From Hyphococcus luteus (GTDB lineage: Bacteria > Pseudomonadota > Alphaproteobacteria > Caulobacterales > Parvularculaceae), in contig NZ_PJCH01000001.1 in the NCBI RefSeq assembly GCF_002943565.1, positions 1 through 64,000 on the forward strand: a DNA stretch of 64,000 nucleotides. The letters are read 5' to 3'. The notes under the pieces are model-generated. The model did no database searches, was not told the origin of the DNA, and worked only from the letters and a program-made list of their open reading frames with translations. The translations under genes and the position numbers were made by a program. Positions 8,353-16,818 of this stretch are shown here, one piece after another. Numbering within the stretch: the first letter of the stretch is position 1; each line of letters begins with the position of its first letter.

Positions 8353-10344
8353 CTATTTGGCGGAAATCCAGATCGGACTTGACCACGCCATGTCTGCCGT
8401 CGAATGCGAATAGAGCCGATTTGGGTACTCGTCGGCCTGCGTGACGCGCAGATAATACATTGCGCGATCGGAAAAACTCTCATCTTTGAAGTCCAGGAAA
8501 TAAGTTTCTGCGTTTGGCGCAACTGAAAACACCGTCGAGTACAATCCATCCTGCAGCCTAACCAGCTCCACTAGAGCGAGCTGGTTCGTCCCGGCGATCT
8601 TAGCTCGAAAATGAGGAGCGCTGTTCGCACGGTATTCGCTGCCCATTATTCGCCCATCAGCTGTGAAATCCATGTAGATTTGAGTTCCGGTCGTCGCGTA
8701 TGCAGCGCGACGATGAAGACTGTCCCAAATGCTATTTCGGTCGTTCTCATCGGCCATAACGACCGCGAGCCCGCCGGAATGGCGAATGGATGTGGTTTCG
8801 TCATTCGCGCCCGGATGCCCAAGGTGGTTGTCCGATGCTCCAATAACCCCAATCTTATAGCCCTTTCGCCACGCATACTGATAAGACCATTTATCATCTG
8901 ATCCGAGCTCAAAGAGCTGTGGTTCGTTATCGGGCTGTACAAGATGACGGCTATTCCAAAGTGAGTAAATTTCGCCGATAGGACGAAACTTGTCGCCTAC
9001 GTCATCTTGCCAGATATTGTGATTTTCAAAGCGCCATGAAACATGCGGTATGGCGAGTGCGGGAACGTCCTGCTCTACAAGCGCATCGCGCAGCGATGGA
9101 TAAGTGGTATAAGCCAAATGGCTCAACGGCCTGCCTTCTTTGTTCTTATACATCACAACATAATGATTTAGCGCCGGAGTCCATTCGAAACCGTAAAATG
9201 TGGTGAATGCGCCGGGTTTATAAAATGAGTCAGATATGCGCTGCGATTCACGCCAGATGTCCTCGGTCATCAAGCGAGAGGAGTGCTCTGAAGTGCTCGC
9301 AAAATCGAGTCCACTCACGTCCCTGGCATATGCATAAGCTCTCACTGCATCGGTAAAGTTCGCCCTGTGGTCGCCTGCAAGATTTAATTCCTTGAAAGTG
9401 CTTGTGTCTGTCGTGTTCAAATTGGCGCCAGCCGGAGCTGTAAAAAATCCCCGATTGCCTGCACCGGTGCCTGTATGAAAATGCAGGTCGCCGAACAGGC
9501 GACGGCGAGCCGGCGCCCTCTCGCCCACCCAAGCATACTTATATCGGATTTTTAGGTCATGCGCGTTGGGCTCTGCCTGAATTTTTTGAAAACCGGCAGT
9601 GAAGAAAACAGCATCGTCAATGACAACACGACCCTTGTCTTCAGCACGAAATTGAACCTTTGACGGAAGCACTGCCTGCTGATCCGTGGAGTCCAACTCG
9701 ACAACCCCATCAAAGCCCTTTGCCAAATTCCCATATTTATCAGTGGCGACGAGCGATACTTCAAAAGGCTTTCCCACCCTTAAATCGGATGGAAAATGGA
9801 TCGATAGCGTGCTTGCCTTTGCTGGTTCGATCTTGAGCTTAGGAAACGCCGCCTTATTGCTCCAAGTTGCGCCTTCACTAGACAGTGACGCGTATCGGGC
9901 GTCGATTTCCCCCGCAATCGACTGCACAATTCCCCTATAAAAGATCGTGAGCTTATCGCCTTCAACCAGAGGCGCCGCGACCTTCGCCTCGATAATGCCG
10001 CCTAGAACCCCAGTGATCCTGACATCAACGGCGCCAGATCCAGAGGATTTCGCCCAGATATAGCCCGGAGCCTGCGCGTTGTTGGTTTGAGGGCGGCTCC
10101 ACATCAGAAATTCGGTTTCGGCATATGCAACCGGGACTTCAACACGCAGCCCGCCGCCGGTTTCAATGCCGTCAGCGCCGACTTCGAGCGTAAACTGCAT
10201 GGTCTGCAACGAACCCGCATTCATCGTCGTTGGGCTGACAGTAAATTCTGCGCCTTTTGCGCTGGCCGCGAAGAATAAAGCAATAAAAGCTAATTCGCAG
10301 CAAATCAGGCGCCGCTTTTTCTTCAACACAGACATCCTCGTCAT
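8353..10344 (-). CDS. exported DUF3604 protein, PHP-like metal hydrolase of unknown function
   Basis: A 663-residue protein with a signal peptide (basic KKKRR, hydrophobic CELAFIALFFAAS, cut near AKGA). About 200 residues of beta-rich, Ig-like sequence follow, then a DUF3604 domain: FGDLHFHTGTG (about residue 280), the STSEHSS block, GFEWTP and GASDNHLGHPG. The histidines fit the metal-binding layout of PHP-type hydrolases. The start at 10344 is chosen because GGGAGAG lies 4 bases upstream; 12 further in-frame codons lack a ribosome-binding site. It sits between nagA and the receptor on the same strand. DUF3604 has no settled function; a periplasmic hydrolase acting on the imported ligand is only a guess. 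Confidence 0.75.
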   Translation of the reverse strand: MTRMSVLKKKRRLICCELAFIALFFAASAKGAEFTVSPTTMNAGSLQTMQFTLEVGADGIETGGGLRVEVPVAYAETEFLMWSRPQTNNAQAPGYIWAKSSGSGAVDVRITGVLGGIIEAKVAAPLVEGDKLTIFYRGIVQSIAGEIDARYASLSSEGATWSNKAAFPKLKIEPAKASTLSIHFPSDLRVGKPFEVSLVATDKYGNLAKGFDGVVELDSTDQQAVLPSKVQFRAEDKGRVVIDDAVFFTAGFQKIQAEPNAHDLKIRYKYAWVGERAPARRRLFGDLHFHTGTGAGNRGFFTAPAGANLNTTDTSTFKELNLAGDHRANFTDAVRAYAYARDVSGLDFASTSEHSSRLMTEDIWRESQRISDSFYKPGAFTTFYGFEWTPALNHYVVMYKNKEGRPLSHLAYTTYPSLRDALVEQDVPALAIPHVSWRFENHNIWQDDVGDKFRPIGEIYSLWNSRHLVQPDNEPQLFELGSDDKWSYQYAWRKGYKIGVIGASDNHLGHPGANDETTSIRHSGGLAVVMADENDRNSIWDSLHRRAAYATTGTQIYMDFTADGRIMGSEYRANSAPHFRAKIAGTNQLALVELVRLQDGLYSTVFSVAPNAETYFLDFKDESFSDRAMYYLRVTQADEYPNRLYSHSTADMAWSSPIWISAK

Positions 10345-10452
10345 GAATCTCTCCCAACTAACAAGCCGCTTTAACGCCATGACCGTATTTGTTGCTGGCG
10401 GACTGGCGCGCGCTCCCCTGATTTAAAGACAACACCCAATACACGTTCGCCC

Positions 10453-11595
10453 CTAACCGACATAACGCACACCCGATATCCAGGTTTCTACAGGCGTGAG
10501 ATCTGTTGAAAGAACAGCGAAATCCGCCTGTTTGCCGGGCGCAATCGATCCTGAAATGTGGCTGAGTCCCAAAAATGCAGCCGGATTCAAGCTAGCGAAC
10601 CTAACCGCCTCAACCAGACTAATGCCTAGCATATTGATTGCGTTACGGACTGCCATACTCATATCCAAGGCAGCGCCGGCCAGCGTTCCATCATTCGACC
10701 GGAGCACGCCATCGACCATTGAGATTCGCTCGCCGCCAATAAAAAAGTGATCCATATCACTGCCCACGGTCGGCATTGCATCGCTTACAAGTATAAACCG
10801 TCTGTCACTCTTTGCTCTTATGGCCATACGAAGCATGGCAGGGTGGACGTGCTCTCCATCCACGATAATTCCACACCACGCATTAGACTCGAGCGCCGCG
10901 CAAATGACTCCCGGGGCGCGCGAGTGCAACGGAGACATGGCGTTAAACAAATGCGTAAAACTCGAAACTCCTGCCTTCAGCGCCGAATATGTTTCGTCAT
11001 ATGTGGCGTTGGTGTGCCCTGCGCTAACGCGAACGCCGCTTTCAGTCAATTTTTTGAGTTGGCTCGCCTCCACAAATTCCGGAGCGATTGTTAAAATGAC
11101 TGGGATTTGCCTAGCGGACGTCAGAATATCCATAGCATCGGCGGTAAATTTCCGTATCTTGTTTGCCGGATGTATTCCACGCTTCTCCGCGTTCAAAAAC
11201 GGTCCTTCCACGTGCAGCCCAATTACGCCGGCAACCCCACGCGCGACAGCTTCCTCAACAGCATTGATACCCCGTTCAATTGTTGACAAACCGTCGCTAA
11301 TAAGCGTCGGGCAAAGCCCGGCCACGCCATATTTACGATGCGCAGCCGCAATTAACTCAACGCTTTCGAGCGTCGGCGCATCGTTAAATAAGACCCCTCC
11401 CCCTCCATTGATTTGCAGATCGATAAAGCCCGGAACAATGATTTTACCACTCAGGTCGATCTGATTGTCGGCCGGCATTCTCGGCCGCCCCGCACCCACC
11501 GACACGATCTCCTTATCGTCGATTACGACGAAACCGGAATCGATTTCCCGATCTTCAGCAACAACCCGCGCATTTATCAGTGCAGTCGTACTCAC
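10453..11595 (-). CDS. nagA: N-acetylglucosamine-6-phosphate deacetylase
   Basis: Removes acetate from GlcNAc-6-P to give GlcN-6-P. The 380-residue amidohydrolase shows PGFIDLQINGGGG, the metal-ligand glutamate in GLHVEGPFLN (E130), the metal histidines in SAGHTNATYDE (H194) and THLFNAMSPL (H215), and the catalytic aspartate in VSDAMPTVG (D272), so the active site looks intact. It starts 9 bases after the NagB-II stop, an operon arrangement that delivers its product to the adjacent deaminase in reverse order of reaction. DUF3604 follows 108 bases downstream. Confidence 0.93.
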   Translation of the reverse strand: MSTTALINARVVAEDREIDSGFVVIDDKEIVSVGAGRPRMPADNQIDLSGKIIVPGFIDLQINGGGGVLFNDAPTLESVELIAAAHRKYGVAGLCPTLISDGLSTIERGINAVEEAVARGVAGVIGLHVEGPFLNAEKRGIHPANKIRKFTADAMDILTSARQIPVILTIAPEFVEASQLKKLTESGVRVSAGHTNATYDETYSALKAGVSSFTHLFNAMSPLHSRAPGVICAALESNAWCGIIVDGEHVHPAMLRMAIRAKSDRRFILVSDAMPTVGSDMDHFFIGGERISMVDGVLRSNDGTLAGAALDMSMAVRNAINMLGISLVEAVRFASLNPAAFLGLSHISGSIAPGKQADFAVLSTDLTPVETWISGVRYVG

Positions 11596-11604
11596 ATGCT
11601 TATC

Positions 11605-12642
11605 CTAAGTGGTTTCGGTAACCTTCTGGAGGCTCAACGGGCGGTCCGGATTCAGCCCTCGCTCAATAGAGAGTCTATTCGCAAACAGATAAAAGGCCTG
11701 AAGAAAAATCAGCGGTTGCAAGCACGGCTCCTCCGCCTCTGGCATATGCAACCCTGAGGATTCTTGGCTCATCTTGGAGCGCGCAGCAACAACGTAAACA
11801 TTAGCCTCTCTTTTCAGGAACTCATGCGCGATTGCGTGAACGCTTGCTCCGGATCCATCCGGCATCGCAGCAGCGATGACTGAATACCCTTTTCTGACAA
11901 TCGCCATCGGCCCATGTTTAATTTCCGCCGCGCTATATGACTCCGCCTGAATCTCGCAGGTTTCTTTAAGTTTTAGCGCCGCCTCGCTTGCAGCCGATAA
12001 ACCAAGGCCACGCCCGATGATCAGCGCCTGATCCGCTGTTCTCATCACAGCGCAGGCGGAACTCCAATCGCACTGAAGCGCCATTTTCAAGGTTCCAGGC
12101 AGCGCCTTCAAAGCGCCTCTCTTTTCTTGGGACCTCGTGAGTTCAGCGCATAGATCGTACAGCACTGACATTGCGCCGACACATGTTTTCGTGGCGGCAA
12201 CGCTATTCTCAACACCGGCCCGAATTGGTATTACCTCATGCGCGACCGTGCTGAGCGGGCATTCTTCGTCATTTACAACAGCAACTACATATGCCCCAGA
12301 AACTCGCGCAGATTCGGCGGCCGCGATTAGATCGGGACTGCGTCCGGACTGAGAAACAGCCAGAAACAGCGCTCCTTCAAGCTTCAAATTTGCTCCATAA
12401 ACCGAAGCAATCGACGGCGCGAATGACGCTACCGGTAGGCCTAGTGAAAGTTCAAAAAGATATTTCGCATAAATCGCCGCGTGCGCAGAACTTCCTCGAC
12501 CGCACGTAACGATTAAATTCGGCGCCCCAGAACGAATATGAGCGGCCACTTTTTTTATCTTCGAAACATTAAGCTCAACTTGCTCGGCGACTCTTTGCGG
12601 AATCTCCAACGTTTCCGAATGCATCAAGGTGTGACTGTACAT
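11605..12642 (-). CDS. glucosamine-6-phosphate deaminase, SIS type (NagB-II)
   Basis: A 345-residue double-SIS protein lacking the glutaminase domain of GlmS. Visible are TCGRGSSAHAAIYAKYLFE, the sugar-phosphate loop AVSQSGRSPDL and ENSVAATKTC in the first SIS half, and LIIGRGLGLSAASEAALKLKET with ESYSAAEIKHGP in the second. This architecture is that of the NagB-II deaminase found in proteobacteria lacking classical NagB, converting GlcN-6-P to fructose-6-P and ammonia. It is the first gene of a nagB-II-nagA unit with a good TTGACG-N16-TATATT promoter. GlmS-like or AgaS-like activity on a related sugar phosphate cannot be excluded. Confidence 0.85.
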   Translation of the reverse strand: MYSHTLMHSETLEIPQRVAEQVELNVSKIKKVAAHIRSGAPNLIVTCGRGSSAHAAIYAKYLFELSLGLPVASFAPSIASVYGANLKLEGALFLAVSQSGRSPDLIAAAESARVSGAYVVAVVNDEECPLSTVAHEVIPIRAGVENSVAATKTCVGAMSVLYDLCAELTRSQEKRGALKALPGTLKMALQCDWSSACAVMRTADQALIIGRGLGLSAASEAALKLKETCEIQAESYSAAEIKHGPMAIVRKGYSVIAAAMPDGSGASVHAIAHEFLKREANVYVVAARSKMSQESSGLHMPEAEEPCLQPLIFLQAFYLFANRLSIERGLNPDRPLSLQKVTETT

Positions 12643-12676
12643 TTATTCGCTCTGCGCCGCAGCTGGACATAATGAT

Positions 12677-12707
12677 ACCAATATATTACCACTTTCCATG
12701 CCGTCAA
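12677..12707 (-). promoter_or_regulatory. nagB-II promoter with overlapping TGGTA operator
   Basis: On the minus strand TTGACG (12702-12707) and TATATT (12680-12685) are separated by 16 bases. The element TGGTAATATATTGGT (12677-12691) covers the -10 exactly. Its core AATATATT is palindromic and flanked by TGGT in direct orientation. The region is shared with the divergent PP2C gene, so one repressor could control both directions. Confidence 0.6.
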
Positions 12708-12753
12708 GATGTTTGCTTGGCAGAGCAACGTCTAATTATGGAGAAGCTGACGA

Positions 12754-13611
12754 ATGCCCTTCAGTCTTCGCGCACTCGCCTCTGATAAAGGCGAAGGAAA
12801 TGTAAATGAAGACCAATTCGGCTATTTGCCTCATGCGGCTTGGGTGATTGACGGCGCAAGCAGCGTGGGCGCGCAGAAACTGCCCGCAAAATCCGACGCC
12901 AAATGGTATGCTAGCCATTTCAGCGCCATTCTACAGGACCAGCTTGAGCAATTCCCTGGCGCTGAAAGTAAAGAGTTATTGCGCAACGTCATTCGCATTT
13001 TGCGCAAACAATATAAAGCGGCGCTTGCGGGGAGCGTTCCAGAATTTCCACCTTCCGCGGCGTTTATCATGGCGCGAGAGAAAGAAGACCTAATAGAGAT
13101 TTCAGCTCTCGGCGATTGCGCAGCTTTGTACCAGGCGCACGAAGGGCCGCTCGTTCACATGGAAGGAAATGAGACGCCCATCGATGGCGAGAGTCTGCGC
13201 AAGCTGAAAGACGCGCAGAAAAAGCAACCCGAGGCATCACATAGCGAGATCCGTCAACTCCTAGCTTCAACGCTGCGCGAGAACCGGGCGCGTATGAATA
13301 CGCCCAATGGTTATTGGATACTAAGCATAGAAGAAGAGGCAGTAGACCATATACGCGTTGCAAACGTTAAACTCGACAAGAATTCGCCAATTCTCCTCAT
13401 GTCAGATGGCTTTACACGAGGCATATTCATGCTTTCCAATGCTAGCGTCCAATCTTTCTACAATACCGTTATTGAGGACGGAGCAATAGAAATATGCAAA
13501 CGCATTAGACGTCAGGAAGCTGCCGACCAGGACTGCCGAACTTTTCCACGATTTAAAGTTCATGACGACGCCACATGTTTGATGCTAACGCTCGAAAAAA
13601 CTTTCTCCTAG
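12754..13611 (+). CDS. PP2C-family phosphatase inside the amino-sugar locus
   Basis: A 285-residue soluble protein with the PPM/PP2C metal-site motifs in order: NEDQFGY (E19/D20), WVIDGASSVG (D33-G34), SALGDCAAL (D121), LLMSDGFTRG (D218) and VHDDATCLML (D271/D272). No membrane segment or sensory domain is seen, so it resembles a lone catalytic domain. Start ATG at 12754 with GGAGAAG 7 bases upstream. It diverges from nagB-II across the TGGTA operator and converges on the FAD dehydrogenase with a 4-base overlap of stops. The family normally dephosphorylates Ser/Thr phosphoproteins; here it might act on a pathway protein or directly on a sugar phosphate. No partner kinase of the Hanks type is in the window. 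Confidence 0.75.
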   Translation: MPFSLRALASDKGEGNVNEDQFGYLPHAAWVIDGASSVGAQKLPAKSDAKWYASHFSAILQDQLEQFPGAESKELLRNVIRILRKQYKAALAGSVPEFPPSAAFIMAREKEDLIEISALGDCAALYQAHEGPLVHMEGNETPIDGESLRKLKDAQKKQPEASHSEIRQLLASTLRENRARMNTPNGYWILSIEEEAVDHIRVANVKLDKNSPILLMSDGFTRGIFMLSNASVQSFYNTVIEDGAIEICKRIRRQEAADQDCRTFPRFKVHDDATCLMLTLEKTFS

Positions 13612-14990
13612 TCAAGCACTACGCCCGCATTCAATATATTCGATGGATCGAGGGCGTATTTAAGAGTTTTCATCAGAGCGATCTCTTCTGCTGAGCGTGA
13701 AACCGGCATCCATTTCTTTTTTTCGCGCCCGATTCCGTGTTCTGCGGAAACGGATCCGCCAACCTTTCTCAAGGGCTCGTAAATACAGCTATCAACAATT
13801 TCTCTCTGCTTGTGGGGCTCCTGCTTTCCACCTTGTTCAGGAAGAAAAAAAAGATGGAGGTTTCCGTCGCCAATATGGCCAAACACAAAAAGCCGTCCGT
13901 TCGAAAATGCGTCTTGAAGCCTTTCGCGCGCTTCATCGAGATAGCGCTCCATATGAGCAACGCCCATGCTTACGTCGAAAAGATAAACAGGCGCCTTTCT
14001 CAAGATTGGCTCAAAATCATCCCGAATACGCCAGATGGTTTGGCGCTCCTGCTCAGAATGCGCAATGACCCCGTCTGCGAACGCGACACCTTCTTCACTG
14101 ACCTCTTCAAAAAAACTGAGCAGACGATCCCGACCAGCTTCTACAGAATTACATTCTAGTTCGATAAGCGCGTAATGACCGAAACCGGAAGGTATCGGCG
14201 CCCGAAGGCCGAGCCCTTCAACGACCTCGGCATAATATTCGCCCCACATCAGTTCGAAAGTAACCAAGGATGACCCAAGGCGCGACTTGCACATTCTCAG
14301 CATCGCCAGCACATCTTGATAGGTCTCAAGCCCTATCAAGGCTGTCGCACGACCATGAGCCACTGGCTGTAGTTTAAGCATCGCCCGTGTAACGACGCCC
14401 AGCGTTCCCTCGCTGCCAATAAAAAGCTGCTTCAGGTCGTAGCCGGAATTATCCTTCAGCATCGGCTTCATGGAGGAAACGATGTTTCCATCGGCGAGCA
14501 CGACTTCCAAACCAATAACATGCTGGCGCATCATACCGTAACGAATGACATTAACGCCGCCTGCATTCGTAGCGATATTGCCGCCGATCGTACAACTTCC
14601 GCGCGCCCCGAGATCAAGCGGCAAGAAAAGACCGGTCGATGCAAGGGCGCTTTGCAGCGTCTCCAGAATAACGCCCGCTTGCACGGTTACTGTTTGCTCC
14701 AACTCATCGATGGCTTCTATTTCATCCATCTTCTCAAGCGAAATCACCACATCGGAAGCGGTAGAATCTGCGCCGCCGGCACAACCGGTTTTTCCACCCT
14801 GGACAATCACACGTTGCCCTGTTGCGTTGCAAAGGCGTAGAATACGCGCGACCTCTTCGGTTGAGCGCGGCAAGAACACCTCCGCAGCGTCCATAGGCGC
14901 TGCATTCCAGTAGCTCGTGGCGCGCCCGGCAATATCTGCGCGATCAAGCCGGCGAATATCCTGCAACTCATTCAGCAATTTTTCATGCAC
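13608..14990 (-). CDS. FAD-linked D-lactate/D-2-hydroxyacid dehydrogenase (GlcD-like)
   Basis: A 460-residue flavoprotein with the PCMH FAD-binding domain (VIVQGGKTGCAGGA; GARGSCTIGGNIATNAGG; LKDNSGYDLKQLFIGSEGTLG) and the FAD-linked oxidase C-terminal domain with the metal motif GHIGDGNLH and SAEHGIGREKK. The family oxidises D-lactate, glycolate or D-2-hydroxyglutarate using a quinone, flavoprotein or cytochrome acceptor. GTG start at 14990, 28 bases after gntR and in the murQ transcript. Since MurQ releases D-lactate from MurNAc-6-P, D-lactate to pyruvate is the obvious role; that assignment rests on context. Confidence 0.85.
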   Translation of the reverse strand: MHEKLLNELQDIRRLDRADIAGRATSYWNAAPMDAAEVFLPRSTEEVARILRLCNATGQRVIVQGGKTGCAGGADSTASDVVISLEKMDEIEAIDELEQTVTVQAGVILETLQSALASTGLFLPLDLGARGSCTIGGNIATNAGGVNVIRYGMMRQHVIGLEVVLADGNIVSSMKPMLKDNSGYDLKQLFIGSEGTLGVVTRAMLKLQPVAHGRATALIGLETYQDVLAMLRMCKSRLGSSLVTFELMWGEYYAEVVEGLGLRAPIPSGFGHYALIELECNSVEAGRDRLLSFFEEVSEEGVAFADGVIAHSEQERQTIWRIRDDFEPILRKAPVYLFDVSMGVAHMERYLDEARERLQDAFSNGRLFVFGHIGDGNLHLFFLPEQGGKQEPHKQREIVDSCIYEPLRKVGGSVSAEHGIGREKKKWMPVSRSAEEIALMKTLKYALDPSNILNAGVVLD

Positions 14991-15013
14991 GGCACACTCT
15001 CTAACGTGTACTA

Positions 15014-15022
15014 ACCAATTAG
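15014..15022. promoter_or_regulatory. possible half-operator before the D-lactate dehydrogenase
   Basis: ACCAATTAG, identical to half of the receptor-promoter element at 8064-8072, overlaps the gntR stop codon 24 bases upstream of the dehydrogenase start. The second half of the motif is missing, so this is weak. Confidence 0.25.
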
Positions 15023-15738
15023 CGAAGTTCAGTCACAAACTCATAGCGGTCGCCGCGGTAAGCGGAACGCGTGAATTCAATCACCGTTCCGTCGGCGCGA
15101 CGCGTAATACGCTCGATCCGCAGAACTTCATCTTTTTCGCCAATACACAATAGCCCGGCTTCCGTTGGCGTTGCGAGCGATGCGCGAACTTTCTGCACGC
15201 CGGAAACAGGCCGATTTCCCGTCTTTTCTAGCGCTGCATAAAGAGAATCGCCAATTTCATCTATCGGCGGAATGAAATCCGCAATTACAATCGCGTGCTC
15301 CAGCGCCAATGGCTCACCCTCCGAAAGCCGCACTCGGCCGAAACGAGCAACCCTGGAAGACTTTTCAATTTCCAGTGCGTTCGCCTCCTCGCTTGTCGGG
15401 TTAGCGTAGCTGCGCATCAGCCAGATTGTGCCGGGCTCTTCACCCCGTGCGCGCGCATCATCGCTAAACCCGCTCAAATAAGTGCCAGGCACCTCAATGC
15501 GTTTTGAAACGAATGTTCCCGACCCTTGCTTGCGCAACAAAAGTCCTTCTTTGATAAGCTGATCGACGGCCTTTCGCACGGTAACTCGGGAGGCCCCGGT
15601 GATCTCGCAAAGATCACGCTCAGAGGGAAGCGCGTCGCCCGAGCCAATCCGGCCTTCAGCAATCTGTTTGCGAAGATTGTTGGCTATCTGCAAATAAAGC
15701 GGCGTACTGTTTCCTTTTTCCAACGCTACTTCAATCAT
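15019..15738 (-). CDS. GntR/HutC-family regulator (UTRA domain), NagQ/DasR-like
   Basis: A 239-residue transcription factor: N-terminal winged helix (LYLQIANNLRKQIAEGRI, LPSERDLCEITGASRVTVRKA, GLLLRKQGSGTFV, about residues 14-80) and a C-terminal UTRA ligand domain beginning near YLSGFSDD and ending AYRGDRYEFVTEL. Relatives such as NagR/YvoA and DasR bind GlcN-6-P or GlcNAc-6-P. Its start overlaps the murQ stop by 8 bases, so it is co-transcribed with the etherase. The likely targets are the TGGTA elements at the receptor, nagB-II/PP2C and murQ/DOMON promoters, which would make it the local repressor of the pathway. Confidence 0.85.
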   Translation of the reverse strand: MIEVALEKGNSTPLYLQIANNLRKQIAEGRIGSGDALPSERDLCEITGASRVTVRKAVDQLIKEGLLLRKQGSGTFVSKRIEVPGTYLSGFSDDARARGEEPGTIWLMRSYANPTSEEANALEIEKSSRVARFGRVRLSEGEPLALEHAIVIADFIPPIDEIGDSLYAALEKTGNRPVSGVQKVRASLATPTEAGLLCIGEKDEVLRIERITRRADGTVIEFTRSAYRGDRYEFVTELR

Positions 15739-16645
15739 TTCCGTTCACCACGTCGGCTTCTTTACCGTAAAACCTTTCAATCGCTGTGCGGAGAACCCCG
15801 CTGGAATCCAACAGCAGCTTCTCCGCCCTACCCCGGTCCGCGCCCAGCGCGTACAAAATACCGGTTTTTATTTCCCCATTCGCGTCATCCAATGCAGAGG
15901 CCGCCGCTTCCTCCGAGATTTCCGCAACTTGGGAGATTATGGCGACCGCACGATTGTGCAACTTTTTGTTGGAAATGGTCATATCGACCATGAGCCCTTT
16001 ATAGACGCGGCCGCACCGGATCATGATCGCTGTCGACAAGAGATTGAGGATCACTTTTTGAGCTGTCCCCGCTTTCATCCGCGTTGATCCGGCGACAACT
16101 TCACTGCCGGTTTCCGCACAGATACCGATTTCCGCGGCTTTTTGAATTTCTGATGATGGGTTGTTTACAACACCAATCGTCAGGGCTCCTTTATGATTTC
16201 CAAATTCTATGCCGCCGAGCGTAAAAGGCGTTCGGCCGCTTGCGGCAACGCCAATCAATACGTCAGACGAAGTAAGATCGATAGCGCTGAGCTGTTCTCT
16301 CGCGGCGGCGGCATCATCTTCAGCAGTTTCGGCGCTTTTGATGAGCGCATTAACGCCGCCAGCGAGAACGAAGACAATGCGATCCATGGGCCAGCCATAT
16401 GTCGGTCCCAGCTCAACGGCATCCTGAATCGCTATCCGGCCGGAAGTGCCGGCGCCGACATATACCAGTCGCCCACCAGCCATGAGTCGATCCGCAGCCG
16501 CATCAGCGGCTCTAGCGATTGCATCAACCTCAGGACGCACAGCCGCGACAGCCGACATTTGAGCCTCGAGCATGACATCCACCGCCACAGCAGTGGGCCA
16601 GCGGTCTATTTCGGCATAGCGTTCGTTTACGGATTCGGTCTGCAT
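15731..16645 (-). CDS. murQ: N-acetylmuramic acid 6-phosphate etherase
   Basis: Cleaves the lactyl ether of MurNAc-6-P, giving GlcNAc-6-P and D-lactate. The 304-residue SIS protein contains GRLVYVGAGTSGR, then the segment AIQDAVELGPTYGWP whose glutamate (E78) aligns with the catalytic Glu of E. coli MurQ, VAASGRTPF, AGSTRMKAGTAQK and VYKGLMVDM. The ATG at 16645 is preferred because GAGAG lies 4 bases upstream; 16 further codons in frame have no such site. It heads the murQ-gntR-dehydrogenase operon and diverges from DOMON-namZ. Confidence 0.93.
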   Translation of the reverse strand: MQTESVNERYAEIDRWPTAVAVDVMLEAQMSAVAAVRPEVDAIARAADAAADRLMAGGRLVYVGAGTSGRIAIQDAVELGPTYGWPMDRIVFVLAGGVNALIKSAETAEDDAAAAREQLSAIDLTSSDVLIGVAASGRTPFTLGGIEFGNHKGALTIGVVNNPSSEIQKAAEIGICAETGSEVVAGSTRMKAGTAQKVILNLLSTAIMIRCGRVYKGLMVDMTISNKKLHNRAVAIISQVAEISEEAAASALDDANGEIKTGILYALGADRGRAEKLLLDSSGVLRTAIERFYGKEADVVNGND

Positions 16646-16703
16646 GTTTCTCTCTTGGCTGGAGCCAGAATGTTTGAAGCGACTCTCCTTCACACCTTAG
16701 GCG

Positions 16704-16731
16704 TTGCAAATTTGTATTGCAATGGTATTAT
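16704..16731 (+). promoter_or_regulatory. candidate promoter/operator between murQ and DOMON-namZ
   Basis: Forward-strand TTGCAA (16704-16709) and TATTAT (16726-16731) are spaced by 16 bases. TGGTATTAT (16723-16731) again places TGGTA over the -10, as at the nagB-II promoter. The palindrome TTGCAA at 16717-16722 could serve as -35 for murQ on the other strand, although the matching -10 (TAAGGT) is poor. Confidence 0.45.
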
Positions 16732-16818
16732 CTCTCCTAGAAAGCAGGCTGAGCCTTCTATCGAAAAGCTATACCAGCATGTCGCCCTGCCTAGCCCTGA
16801 CGCTTCAGTCTTTCCAAA

